A stretch of DNA of 64,000 nucleotides from Undaria pinnatifida (Eukaryota; Sar; Phaeophyceae; Laminariales; Alariaceae). Position 1 is the first letter of the stretch. Each line of letters begins with the position of its first letter. The notes under the pieces are model-generated. The model saw only the letters and a program-made list of their open reading frames with translations, was not told the DNA's origin and searched no databases. This document shows positions 53,547-63,660 of the stretch, one piece after another. The stretch covers positions 10,048,888-10,112,887 of the forward strand of contig JABAKD010000007.1 of assembly GCA_012845835.1 (NCBI GenBank), read 5' to 3'. The translations under genes and the position numbers were made by a program.

Positions 53547-53827
53547 GTTTCAGGGGGGATTGATCTAAGACGGGTGAAATGGTGTTGCCTTGGAAAGCCT
53601 CCCAAGGCCGAGGGAAGCGTGACGAAATGCCTGGGACACGCACGTATCTCCTTCCAGGAGCATCAGTTCCTGAGGTACCGCGTTGCCACTCACCTGGTTT
53701 TCTTAGAAGAGCTCTGTTTCAGTGCCGAATTTGGCTGGATGAAAGGTCTGTGATCAAATGGGGACTTGCTTGTTTCTCTGGCTCGTCCCTTGCTTTCCCT
53801 ATACTAATATGTCCTCCCTTGCTTTTC
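53547..53827. other. Unassigned sequence
   Basis: A CCTATACTAATATGTC(C/A)TCC phrase is tandemly duplicated at 53795-53850, its second copy running into the RT relic. Confidence 0.4.
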
Positions 53828-54010
53828 CTATACTAATATGTCATCCAAGTACAACATCACCCCTTTCCCCGTATTCTTAAAAATTCCAGACCTGAACCTT
53901 TGCAGGCTCTCAGGGAAGGACCATAACACTTGCCCACCCCGATGAGCGCAAATACACAAACACGGTAGACTCGGGGAAATACTGGTTCCACTTGCTACCT
54001 TGTACAACAT
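53828..54010 (-). pseudogene. Ty3/gypsy-type reverse transcriptase fragment
   Basis: The 60-codon minus frame ends LQRFRSGIFKN then TGKGVMLYLDDILV, followed by a stop. YLDDIL is the RT active-site motif, and the preceding FPESLQRF resembles the gypsy PFGLxNAPxTFQRxM block. The remainder of RT is absent in this frame. It is distinct from the relic at 46.5 kb, which starts further downstream in pol. Confidence 0.6.
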
Positions 54011-55929
54011 AAATCAAAAGATCCGTGAAAACCCGCCACCACGCCCCGACCCTGCGATGCTACGAAGCCTCGTCAAGAAACGCCTAAAGGGGAAACGGAT
54101 CGACACAGTACCCGTAAGGGGCTTGAACACCGCAGGTGCGGGAGGTACCGCCAAAAGCCCCGGTGGCGGCGGCACGCGGGACGAAACATGTATCCTTGGA
54201 AGCAGAATAACGCAAGCTGTCGCCACATCCCCAGAGAGGTGGGTTTGATTCATGTTTCGTTCAAACGGAAGAACGCTACAGTACCTACCGCCACTTCCCC
54301 GGCGAAGGAGAGGGGGGGAGGGGGGGGAGGCGGGTCAAAAATGCGTTGTTGAAAGAGGAAGAGCCCAAAATGTAGGCCTCCGTCGCGAAACGTGGGTCGA
54401 AATCTTCAGACCGCCACCGGCTTGGATCGGGTGGGACTGGCGGGACCAAATCGAAAGGGAAGCATAGTAGCGTAACTCGAAACCCCACAGTTCTGTGCAA
54501 CAGTATGAGTAGCCAGATTGGCCGGACCAGCCCCGGGTCCGAGCGCGGGTGCCACAGTATGATTGGCCCGATCACCCGGGCCGCTCCCGGCTCTCAGCGG
54601 GACAGGGGTCGACAGGAAGAACAGCAAAATAACGCATTTGGCTAGAGGTAGCGGAAGAACGAAAGCGCGTAGGTCGAACACAACGTAGTCGAAAAGCAGA
54701 TCACCAAATCCGGCGTGATTGCAGAAAAGACTGCCTGCACACGGCCAGAAACCTACGTCTGAAAATCTGCGCGGGTGCCCGAGACTACATCGCTGGTCAC
54801 CTCGCGGAATCGGCGTCGTAGCCGAATCGGGAGAACGTGAACATATCCCGTGAAGAATAACAACAACAAAAAAAGACGTAAAAACAATCGACTGCATTGG
54901 TGGCGTTAACGTCGGCTATCCACGTCGGTACCTCGAGATTCGTCGACGTTGCATTGGATTCCCCGCACAAAATCGCTGGCCAATGATGTTCAGACACCCA
55001 GAACCCGTACCGATCCCTGTCGATGTCGTGTAACGAGCCGGGGGTGGGCGGAAGCTTAGCCGGCCTCAGGTCGTTCAGTATACCCACTAGATAGTCCCTA
55101 CCGATGGCTGCACGCGCGCTAATTTCCCCGAGTCATCACAAACCGTCGTCGTCGTTATACAAAAAAAAGAAGGACCATTGGGAAGCACCGTCGTGCTGTA
55201 GCGACTGAACCAGTTAGCGTGCGTCGCGCAGCCGTAGCCCGATGCCAGAAACGCTTGCCTTTTGCCTCTAGAGAAAACCAAAAGGTGCCGTGCTAATGCG
55301 CATCAGACGTCACAGGCGGTTAACTTTGCGGTGCTTAATCCCTGCCCAATTGCGCAAAACCTTCGAGGCTATCATACTTAGTCACGTTTGAGTTTTTTTT
55401 TTCACGTTGCTGTGCAGATCGGTGCCGGAGGATACCGGCCCGCACAGTACCGCACAGTTTCGAACCGAACCGCACCGCATCGCTCGAAAATCAGTAATCA
55501 ATATCCGCGCCGCGCCGTGTAATCTGTAAATAGTAAGAACTCACCACCCATCACCGTAGGATTCTGCGAATGGAGAAACTGCGCCGCGGTTCGCTTTAAC
55601 ATCGTGAAACGTCTTGAAAAAAATGGCTTGCGAGACAGTCGGAGGTCAATTTACCTCTTGCGTGATGGACGAGAGATTGATGGACGAGAGAGCCCAGTCC
55701 AACGCGCCTCGTACATCACCACCCGCGATGACCCACATCGCGACAACAGGCTGATCGACGGCCGATTATTTTCCCTAGATAATTTTGATGCCGTGGCGGC
55801 GACACCCTACCCCTTGATGACGTGTTATGATGTAGGGGGTTTACTTGGTGAGGTTGTTAACCCTTTTAGCACCGCACTCCCGACAAAGGGACCAAACACT
55901 TAGAGTTCGAATGTAAAGATTCTGGGAGT
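54011..55929. other. Unassigned sequence
   Basis: Frames of 60-163 codons on both strands (for example 54406-54897 minus, 54797-55087 minus reading LNDLRPAKLPP and DRDRYGFWVSEHHW, 55604-55903 plus) are not recognised. They may belong to the flanking gypsy relics. A direct repeat TGGACGAGAGATTGATGGAC lies near 55665. Confidence 0.35.
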
Positions 55930-57395
55930 TGGAAATGGGTCAACCAAATCCTACCTCTTAGCCCGCCAGCAAATATTTCGACATGTCGCCTCTGTCGCGG
56001 AGGTTGGCACAGGGCTTGCAGCGCCCCACGGTGACTCAGTGGTGTGTGCATCCGCCGAGCATGTTGGAGGGCAGATTCAAACAGAGGAGTTGGAACAGAG
56101 AGGAGAACCGTCCAGTGTGTCGCCGGAGAAGCAGGGGGCAACAGCGAGAATCTTGTAAGGGCCCGTCCAATCTAGCGAAACGTTTGTCCTTGAGAGCTTT
56201 GTCGTCCGTGCCTGCTTTCACGCCCTGACAGGTAGTACCGGCCGTGTGGCCCAATCGCCCTCGACTGGCCTCGGGGGCAGGCGCAAGGCGTAGGTGAGGG
56301 CGGAGTTTCGGTGGGGCCACGAGAGAAAATGCGAGGGAATGATGCCCGTGAACGATGTCGTGCGGACGTCGCTGGCGGTCTGTGGCCAGGTCGCTCTAGG
56401 CGAGATTATCGAAAGACAGACTGTGATGCCCGTCGACCACGGCGCGGTCGCATCTCAACACGGAGAGACGCGGAAGACCACACACATATGACGCCGTTGG
56501 GGGGCTAACCCGGTGGGCGACCGAATTGTTGTAGGACATCTGCTACGACGAGAGTTCACCATTTTTTTTCTGAATGTCCTCACTTGGGGATCTCTATTTT
56601 TTTAATATACCTGGCCCAAAAAACAATTCTGAGCAAACTGGGAGCTCAATCCGACGAACGAACAAAACCCGCTCCCCGGGCACACAAAAACAACCATTTT
56701 TGCAAAACAAAAAAGTTCCGGCCGTTCCGGCGATTTTGTGCTAACAGGTTGAGGAGTCTAGTCACCCAGAAGACGTTTTGGCGGCAAAACGTGCTGCCTC
56801 CATCGCAGCACGCGTCGTGGGCAAGTTTCTGCGCGAGTTCATAGCCCCCCCCCCCCCCCCCGCAGTCATCTTGGCGCTCGTTGGCGACAATAATCAGCGT
56901 CTGCGCCGTCGTGAGATTTCTTTTCTCCACACCGCCGTGGCCACCGGGGCACCGCCGTTTGCCGTTCGGGGGGGATAACAACTGGTGGCAACTTCGCGAG
57001 CGCCAAGAAGCTAGTCCGTGCGAACTCTTCGAGCAGAACACTGAAGATTGTTGTCCCACAAGATTCCGCGCGGACATCTCCGAAGGGGACCGCATCGGTT
57101 AATACGGATGCTGACAGTGCCTTCGGCCGTAAGTTTGGTGGCAAAGACCGCGAACATGTCCCCGCTCGGCTGAAACGGTCAGGCGAAAGCAATAAAAAAC
57201 GAAGACGTTACATTACGATGTTACCGGTGGCGGACCGAAATAGTCGACGCTGGTCGAAATTCCCGGTTCCAAGGGCAAGGGGATCGAAATGACGGGCCGG
57301 CGAACCACCAACCGCGACCCGACGATTTCCGCGCTTGACACTCCGGAAAGTGTCGCAGGCACCATCGGTGAACTATTCTCCTTCCCACCCACCAA
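55930..57395 (-). pseudogene. Ty3/gypsy integrase, degraded and split by a short element
   Basis: From 57395 downward the minus strand reads a zinc-finger remnant CLRHFPECQARKSS, then RPVISIPLPLEPG and SVDYFGPPPV with the first catalytic Asp. RGILWDNNLQCS follows, with the second Asp, then (after frame changes) LLGAREVATSCYPP and HGGVEKRNLTTAQ with the catalytic Glu, then VANERQDDC. A G-run and YELAQKLAHD lead to an inserted family B element (56535-56815). Beyond it YNNSVAHRVSPPTAS, GLPRLSV, DGHHSLSFDNLA, WTGPYKILAVAPC (the GPY/F module of gypsy integrases) and VTVGRCKPCANLRDR complete the C-terminus. The order and GPY/F module identify Ty3/gypsy. Several frameshifts and stops are present. 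Confidence 0.82.
56535..56815 (-). mobile_element. Family B short element inserted in the gypsy integrase
   Basis: TGCTACGACGAGAGTTCACC starts it and GTGCTGCCTCCATCGCAGCA CGCGT ends it. Inside, GCGATTTTGTGCTAACAGG, GAGGAGTCTAGTCACCCAG echo reversed B. It is quite diverged. Integrase coding resumes on both sides at the exact junctions (QKLAH / YNNSV). Confidence 0.65.
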
Positions 57396-58104
57396 AAGGC
57401 ACCAATATAACTATTGGAGCATTAGGAGCGCGCGTGCCGCGCCAAGCTGGCAATGACTTGTCGAGTGGCAGGCCTATATGACCCAAGGGTGCATGAGTAG
57501 CGGCACGAAAAGGTGAAAAGATTAGCCGCCCAAAAGACAAGCCGCGCGTCCCGTTGGTGGTGGTGAGCGGAAAACGGGATGCGTTTTTTCTTCTTCGGGT
57601 GGGGATAATGAATTGGATAATGAATCGATTTCGCGCAGAGCTAACATATATCGACTAGCTTTGGGGGGCCACCAAGCCGCGAGGCGAAGACAAGAAGAAG
57701 CGGGAAGACTGCGGTCAATGGCCTGAGGTGGGAAACGTTGATGAGGACTACGGTAGGCCAATAGCTAAAATGAACAGATGTACGGAACGGAAGCAGTAGC
57801 AGATGAAATGAGAAGATGTGTGGAAAGGAAACGGGCAAATGGTTAGCCGAAGGGTCATAGGTACTACTGTTTGTGGAAGGGTATTCGATTTACATCTGAA
57901 CGGCATCGTCTACGCTATATTGTCGGAGGGCAAAAATATTAATATCGATACATTGTTCATCGATAGTATGGACGAAACCCGTGCCAACCAAGCTCCTGTG
58001 TTTCCGAGAACGGCGGGCGCTGGGACTAGGGGAAACGCGCCACAATGTCGGCGGGAAGGGGCAACGATCGGCCGAGAAGAATGTACCTGATGGTGGCATG
58101 GTGC
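57396..58104. other. Unassigned sequence
   Basis: No RT or RNase H motif continues upstream of the integrase. Frames of up to 90 codons (57818-58090 plus) are not recognised. Confidence 0.4.
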
Positions 58105-58380
58105 GACTGATTCTACGATAGCCCCCCCCTCAAACAAGCCCCCCCCCCCCCCCCCGCCCCCGTCAAGCAAGCGATTTTCTTTAACGAACGTTTCATGGCT
58201 GCTCGACACGAGAAAGGATGCTATGAAAAAAATATCTTCATAATGTTTTCTATAAGGGCTATCACACGATGACGTCGGCATGGCAAGGGGCACCATAGTC
58301 CAGGAGATGCGGCACCTGGGGCTGGTTTCAAAACCGGCGACTTCGTTCACGTAAAAAATGGGGGCGGTACCGCAGAACGG
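58105..58380 (+). mobile_element. Family C short TIR element, copy C7
   Basis: GACTGATTCTACGATAGCCC begins it, with an enlarged C-run (58139-58155). TTTAACGAACGTTTCATGGC, GGCAAGGGGCACCATAGTCC and AAACCGGCGACTTCG follow. GGGGCGGTACCGCAGAACGG ends it. Confidence 0.78.
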
Positions 58381-58800
58381 CCCGTACGGAGGCTCCGCAT
58401 GTTGCTCCCGTTCCCAGCCGGCGTGCTGAACAGCTTGATACCTTGGGATAAAGTACGCACAGCAGCTACCATCATTATTGTTATTATTGATAACGTTCTA
58501 GAGCACAATATTTTGTTGTTGAAGTTCATTCACCCTGACAGCATCCATAGAAGTCATACGTATTCAAACGACGAATGCACCTGGGGGAAAAAACAAAAAA
58601 GGCGGCCGGTGTATCACGCAGCTTGCAAAGATGAGTATCGACCCTAAAATTATCGAACTCACAGCTAATGCACGTTTGTCATACTTTACCTAGTAGCGTA
58701 CAGCGAAATCACCCAACAGAGCGAGATAACGGCAGCAGCACCGCAGGCGTCCAATTTGTCTGTTATGGATGAGAGAGGACCCGAAGCGACGGTTAAACGC
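58381..58800. other. Unassigned sequence
   Basis: GCAGCTTGCAAAGATGAGTA at 58619 is a short inverted match to repeat E (ACTCATCTTTGCAAGCTG). Confidence 0.4.
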
Positions 58801-58860
58801 GGGGCGCCGACAGACTGGGCTCGGTGGCGGTTGGACGAAGTGGGCATCGTCGGGACAGAC

Positions 58861-59106
58861 GTTGGAGCTCGAGGTAGGCCCGCAGTGACGGTTAAACGAC
58901 GTCGGGGGCGAAAAGCATGTGGTGGGGCCTCGGCCCGCAGGGAAGACGAACGAGAGCCCCCGCTAGGTCCGAAGCCACCAGCGGGGTTGGAGCTCGCGGT
59001 AAGCCTGCAACGATGGTTGAACGAGGTCGGGGGCGCAAAGCAGGCGATGGGGCTTCGGCCCGTAGGGCAGACGAACGAGAGACCACGCTTGGTCCGAAAC
59101 CGCAAT
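58861..59106. repeat. Two tandem ~122-bp units with an Arg/Gly-rich frame
   Basis: Unit 1 starts GTTGGAGCTCGAGGTAGGCC (58861) and unit 2 GTTGGAGCTCGCGGTAAGCC (about 58984). Each encodes VGARG(R/K)PA, RGRKA, GASARR-DERE and LGPKP, but in different plus frames since the period is not a multiple of three. A 212-codon minus frame (58686-59324) runs through both. No family is recognised. Confidence 0.7.
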
Positions 59107-59376
59107 GGCCAGGAGGGCGTGCGGTGCCATGTTGCAACGGTTGCCTGTCGGCATGCCCCAATGGTAAGTGCGTTAAGAATATGGCGGTGAAAAGGAACCC
59201 GGGGGAAGCGGAGGAGTCGGAGAGTCAGGGGTCGAAGCAGCGGACAAGACCGGATTCGCCCCGAGGACCAACGCCCGAATGAGCAGGGTGGGCCGTAACT
59301 GGACCAAGTTCGGCGGAAGGCCATCTCCCATGGCCGGGGGTTTTGTTAGTGGGTGAGCTTGCGCAAGTCTCACACT

Positions 59377-59690
59377 CTACCCTGAGGAATGTCTTTCCGG
59401 GTGGCTATCTCCACAGCACTTGATCCCCAGAGTTGAGATCGGATCGACATACTCACGCATCCGTATACGACGGCAGCTTGCGCTGCTGGAGTAGTAACGG
59501 GGACCGCCGGTTGGGACAGCTCGCGCTGTCGATACCGCGGGAACTGAAGGACACGCTAGCTGGGAGCTAGATTGCGGATGTGATTGAGTTGGATTAGCAC
59601 CGGACATGTGTACAAATACGCGGAAGTGTGATGAGCTTAAGCTTTATTTTTCCCCATCCGCCGGAGGATGAATTTAAAAAAAAAAAAAAA
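59377..59690 (-). pseudogene. Duplicated coding block, copy 2 (ACPSVP motif)
   Basis: The minus frame starts MSGANPTQSHPQSSSQ and continues LACPSVPAVSTARAVPTGG, RYYSSSASCRR, aligned with 41.4-41.5 kb. Upstream on the minus strand, GGGGAAAAATAAAGCTTAAG matches the other copy. A run of 15 A (plus strand, near 59675) adjoins it. Confidence 0.42.
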
Positions 59691-60409
59691 GATTCACGGT
59701 GACCAGTGAGTCGGCACCCTACTCTGCGAAGAGCTCGTTGGGAAGGCAGAGCTGGCGGTGGGCAAAACAAATGACGCGCGACCGAGGCGAGCCCCTTAAA
59801 GGCAACTCTTCCTTCCCTCTTCTCCATTTTTTGTGTTCCTCAACTGGCCTCCGCAGCCTCGGAGAATAGAGGCGTGGGATGGGATTGACGGTCCACATTC
59901 TCGTTTTATGCTCTAGTTCGCGAAACCAGTGTTTCCCCGAAGCGTTAATGTGTTTCTGCTTATATCTATGAAGTGCGGCTCGTCAGGGTGGCTAGTGTTA
60001 TGAGATTACCCTGGAAATCCTTCGAAGGCCCACAAGAAAAGAAGGGGCGCACTTTTGAGGGTTTGGACAGAAAAACATGTATATTGTATAAGCTGTTATT
60101 AATAGTAGGCGACCTCATTCGCCGTGGTGGGCAGTGGGCAGAATGTTGACATTATATATGAGAGGCCCCAGCCCCCTTTCTGCAACAACGCTGCTGCACC
60201 TTTGGGCATCGCACCAACTTCTGGTTCGCCGTCGGCCGTCCCCACCCACCAGCGAAGGCCCATTGTACACCCCTGCAACAACGCAATTCATGTCAAATCG
60301 ATAAATCGTCGGCAGGTCGTCCCCCCCCCCCTCCCCTCAACCCCCCCCCCCAAAAAAAAAAAATAACAAAAAATACGCACAATAAAAACAAGCCAGAGTT
60401 ATCAGGACT
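59691..60409. other. Unassigned sequence with C-runs
   Basis: C-runs followed by an A-run lie at 60320-60363. No gene is recognised. Confidence 0.4.
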
Positions 60410-60825
60410 TTTGACGGGTCACGTCAAATCTCGCGTGTTACGTTGGGTCGGGTTGGGCCAGGTCGGGTCGGGTCGGGTCGGGTCGGGCCGGATCAAGTTG
60501 GGTGAGAACACGACCCGACCGGTGAGATTTCTTGAACCTTCTGATCCGATCCGACCCGACCCGTGAGATTTCAAAACCTCCTGACATGACCCAATCCGAC
60601 CCGACCCGAACTGACCCGTGCGAGCTTGAACATCTCCCGACCCGACCCCACCCGACCCGACCCGACCCGACCCGACCCGACCCGACCCGACCCGACCCGA
60701 CCCGTCAGGCTCCGAATGACCCGTGAGAGCAGGTCATGCCGAGGATCGGGTCACCTTGGCCTGCGAGGTTTGTATCCTGATCTACGGGTTCGATCCGCGG
60801 ATCCGACCCGCGGGTCGATGGGGGC
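60410..60825 (-). repeat. GGGTC array 4
   Basis: GGGTC pentamers at 60445-60490, then inverted (GACCC)n with GTGAGATTTCAAAACCTCCT G spacers. The longest pure run is 60637-60705, ending GGATCCGACCCGCGGGTCG. Confidence 0.9.
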
Positions 60826-60828
60826 GGA

Positions 60829-61235
60829 TGGTGATGGCGGGTCGGAAGGGAGGGGGAACTAGCCCACCCAAAAAGATACCCGGAATGGACTGCTTGAAGT
60901 TTTCTACGTCGCCAGCGAAGAGGCGGTGGAAGGGTCCGATTATAGGCTGAAAAGGTCCCGTACCAGGCTCGGTAGGTTCAAGAACCCGAAAACAAAAATT
61001 AAACTCGGAGAAGGGGGAGCGGCGGAACGGTGGAGGTAGGGCGGGGAGGAGGGGGAGCGAGCCCACCCAAACCGATGCTTGGTTCGAAAAGCTCGTTCCC
61101 GGAAAAAACAAAAAAAAAATAACCCCATCTCAGAGGATGGGAGCGACAGGATGTGATGGTGGGTTGGGAGGGGACGGGGAACGAGCCCACCCAAGCCGAT
61201 TCCCGGCTCAGAGAGTTCATACCCGGAAAAAAAAA
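60829..61235. repeat. Three degenerate copies of an AGCCCACCCAA block
   Basis: GGGGGAACTAGCCCACCCAA (60850), GGGGGAGCGAGCCCACCCAA (61051) and CGGGGAACGAGCCCACCCAA (61174) are each followed by a CGAT(G/A)C(C/T)-like stretch and CCCGGAA. Minus frames give WVGS-P repeats. Confidence 0.55.
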
Positions 61236-62042
61236 CAAAAAAAACTACAGGATTGTTGCGGTAAACGGGGGTTCAGGACCGGTTGGTTCGAGAGGAAATG
61301 TCCGTTGTTCTCTGGCAACGGAAAAATTGGTCAGAGGTTGGCGAAGAAGGAAGCGTACCGCCAGAAAAACAAACACACACACTGGCGAATAGTGCGCCAT
61401 AGTTGCTAACCAAGGTGGATATTAGAAAGGCAGTGCATACACGGAAGCATTGCTGCGTGAGCACCGATGAACCGTGGTTGGGAAGGTCGTCCGTGGTTGT
61501 GTCGTCGAGGAAGGCTGAAAGGAAGTTGGTGGTTTGTGTCCGGGTAATGCGGTGGGGGGGGGCTGAAAGAGCTGGGTCGGGAGCGGTAAGCAGTGAGTTT
61601 GTTGTTGCTGGGGAAGACGGAAAGCTCGTCGTTGGTCTGGGTCCGCTGGCGGGTAAACTGAAAACCTGGGTAGGGAAGATGTCGTACGTGGCCTGGTAAA
61701 GACGGGGTGGCTTGGGCCAGGGTAGTCGTGAAATTGGGCCGTAGCGACACCAAGACGACTAACCAGGCCGTGTGGGGGAGAGCGGCTTCTATCTACAAAT
61801 CGGCGGTGGTGTCGAGGGAGGGGTTGCTATTGCCCAACTTTGAAGCGGTGATTTCGTGGGGGGATGCAGGGTTGTCGGCGTTAGGAACTGTTTTCCTCGT
61901 GGGTTCCGGTGTCTTTATTCACCTCTCCTAGGGCTCACCGCATGGATGCAAGACTGGAGTTACCCTAAAAGAAACGCCTAAACACACGCAGAGCAGAACA
62001 GGGAAGTGACGGTGAGGGATGTCCTGCCTGGACCACCGCGAC
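61236..62042. other. Unassigned sequence
   Basis: Plus frames of 98 (61403-61699) and 74 codons (61707-61931) are not recognised. Confidence 0.35.
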
Positions 62043-62168
62043 TTACATTCTTGCCAGTCTATGATGGCCTGGACGTGAATGCGGCGTCTACTATCACCTG
62101 GTTTCACCCCAACCATGACATGGTTTCACGTCGAATCTATAGACTATCCATCTACGGAGGGCACTCCT
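62043..62168 (+). pseudogene. Conserved coding segment, copy 2 (YDGLDVN block)
   Basis: It lies in a 72-codon plus frame (62006-62224): FLPVYDGLDVNAASTI, TWFHPNHDMVSRRIYR, LSIYGGHSLTPPK. TTCTTGCCAG before TCTATGATGG could be a 3' splice site. Counterpart of 15952-16078. This copy keeps the frame. Confidence 0.5.
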
Positions 62169-62360
62169 TGACACCCCCAAAAAAATATGTTGCCTTTGTT
62201 TTTGTAGCCCGCAGTGACATGTGATGGGATGGAACGGGTCTGGAAGAGAACATGCATTTTGGCGGCGTTTTTCTGTCGTACGATTAGGAACAAAATTGAA
62301 CATCAACACCACAGAGACCCTCGGATAGGAAATAGTAAGGTTTAAATGTGTTGGATCCGC
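62169..62360. other. Spacer
   Basis: Nothing recognised. Confidence 0.4.
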
Positions 62361-63050
62361 GGGCCCAATCTACGGATCCTACCCGCGGGTCAAAGTAAAC
62401 CACCTCTCGGTTTAACGCGGCCCGACCAGTGACATGACCCATATCTCGCGGGTCATGACCCGGACCCGACCCGCGAGATTTCAAAACCTCTTGACTTGAC
62501 CGGACCCGACCCGCGAGATTTCAAAACCTCTTGACCTGACCGGATCAGACCCGCGAGATTTCAAAACCTATTGAGCCGACCCGACCCGTCCCGACCCGAC
62601 CCGACCCGACCCGACCCGAACCGACCCGACCCGACCCGACCCGACCCGACCCGACCCGACCCGACCCGACCCGACCCGACCCGACCCGACCCGACCCGAC
62701 CCGACCCGACCCGACCCGACCCGACCCGACCCGACCCGACCCGACCCGACCCGACCCGACCCGACCCGACCCGACCCGACCCGACCCGACCCGACCCGAC
62801 CCGACCCGACCCGACCCGACCCGACCCGACCCGACCCGACCCGACCCGACCCGACCCGACCCGACCCGACCCGACCCGACCCGACCCGACCCGACCCGAT
62901 CCGACCCGACCCGACCCGACCCGACCCGACCCGACCCGACCCGACCCGACCCGTAAGCTTTCAAACTTCTTGATCCGGGCCGATGCGACCCGTGAGGTTT
63001 CGCAAACCTTCTGATTCGACCTGCGGGTCGGGTCGTGAACCGTGAAAAGC
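62361..63050 (-). repeat. GGGTC array 5 with ~370-bp near-pure pentamer core
   Basis: Three spacer units GCGAGATTTCAAAACCTCTT G (62485-62570) precede (GACCC)n at about 62577-62952, some 75 near-perfect copies with rare variants. A GTGAGGTTTCGCAAACC spacer and GGGTCGGGTCGTGAACC end it. DPTRP and GSGRV frames of ~140 codons are by-products. Confidence 0.95.
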
Positions 63051-63097
63051 CGTGGAAACTGCTAAAAAATAAAACACAACACTAACACTAAGGTATT

Positions 63098-63146
63098 GGG
63101 TGGGGGGGAGGGTACCCCCAATTTTCACCACCGGGGCTGAGTTACC

Positions 63147-63185
<39 letters not shown>

Positions 63186-63331
63186 CTGTACTCGCGCGAG
63201 TAACTCTGTACCTCACGCGATTTTTTTTTTTAGGTGCAGCGTAGTGGCTAAGTCAACCATCCCTTTTCGCAATAATATCGAGAATGTTGCAAACAGCACA
63301 AAAAAGCCCGTGACCGCAACAAGGAACAGGG

Positions 63332-63366
<35 letters not shown>

Positions 63367-63400
63367 CACTCGCGCAAGTGACACCGAGAGCCCCTGAAAC
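63098..63400 (+). mobile_element. Family D repeat with (CAA)n and G30 expansions
   Basis: GGGTACCCCCAATTTTCACC, ACTCGCGCGAGTAACTCTGT, CCTCACGCGA and GTGCAGCGTAGTGGCTAAG match D order. It contains (CAA)n at 63147-63185 and a 30-G run (63336-63365) that abuts the palindrome TCACTCGCGCAAGTGA. Confidence 0.6.
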
Positions 63401-63462
63401 AAAAGTGCCCAAAAGGAGGTACTCTCCCTACCGTACCATTGGTTTACGGCTGTGGGGGGGGG

Positions 63463-63660
63463 TCCCTTTGGCGGTCTCTCCTTTCAGCGGGTCGGGCTCC
63501 CTCGGGCGAGTGACCCCCCCCCCCCCCCCCCCCTGATTCTCTGCGGCCTTAACTTTTCGTGTTGTATTGTTGCGATATGACACGGCCATGGGGTATGGGA
63601 TGGTTCGCTACGCTTCGCCAAACAAACCGCCTGAAGACGTTTTTTCGCGTGCAAATTTAC
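63463..63660 (-). mobile_element. Family D repeat, inverted copy
   Basis: GGGTCCCTTTGGCGGTCTC, CTCGGGCGAGTGA followed by 20 C (63514-63533), then GATTCTCTGCGGCCTTAAC, TTGCGATATGACACGG, GGTTCGCTACGCTTCG and CGCCTGAAGACGTTTTT, matching the 40.9-kb copy. Confidence 0.6.

Noticed and set aside
53263-53643. Poly-Cys / poly-Leu minus frames
   Set aside because: Direct product of the (AAC)n microsatellite.
62545-63014. 140-codon DPTRP and RVGSG frames
   Set aside because: Translation of (GACCC)n; pentamers cycle through all frames without stops, so no coding inference is justified.
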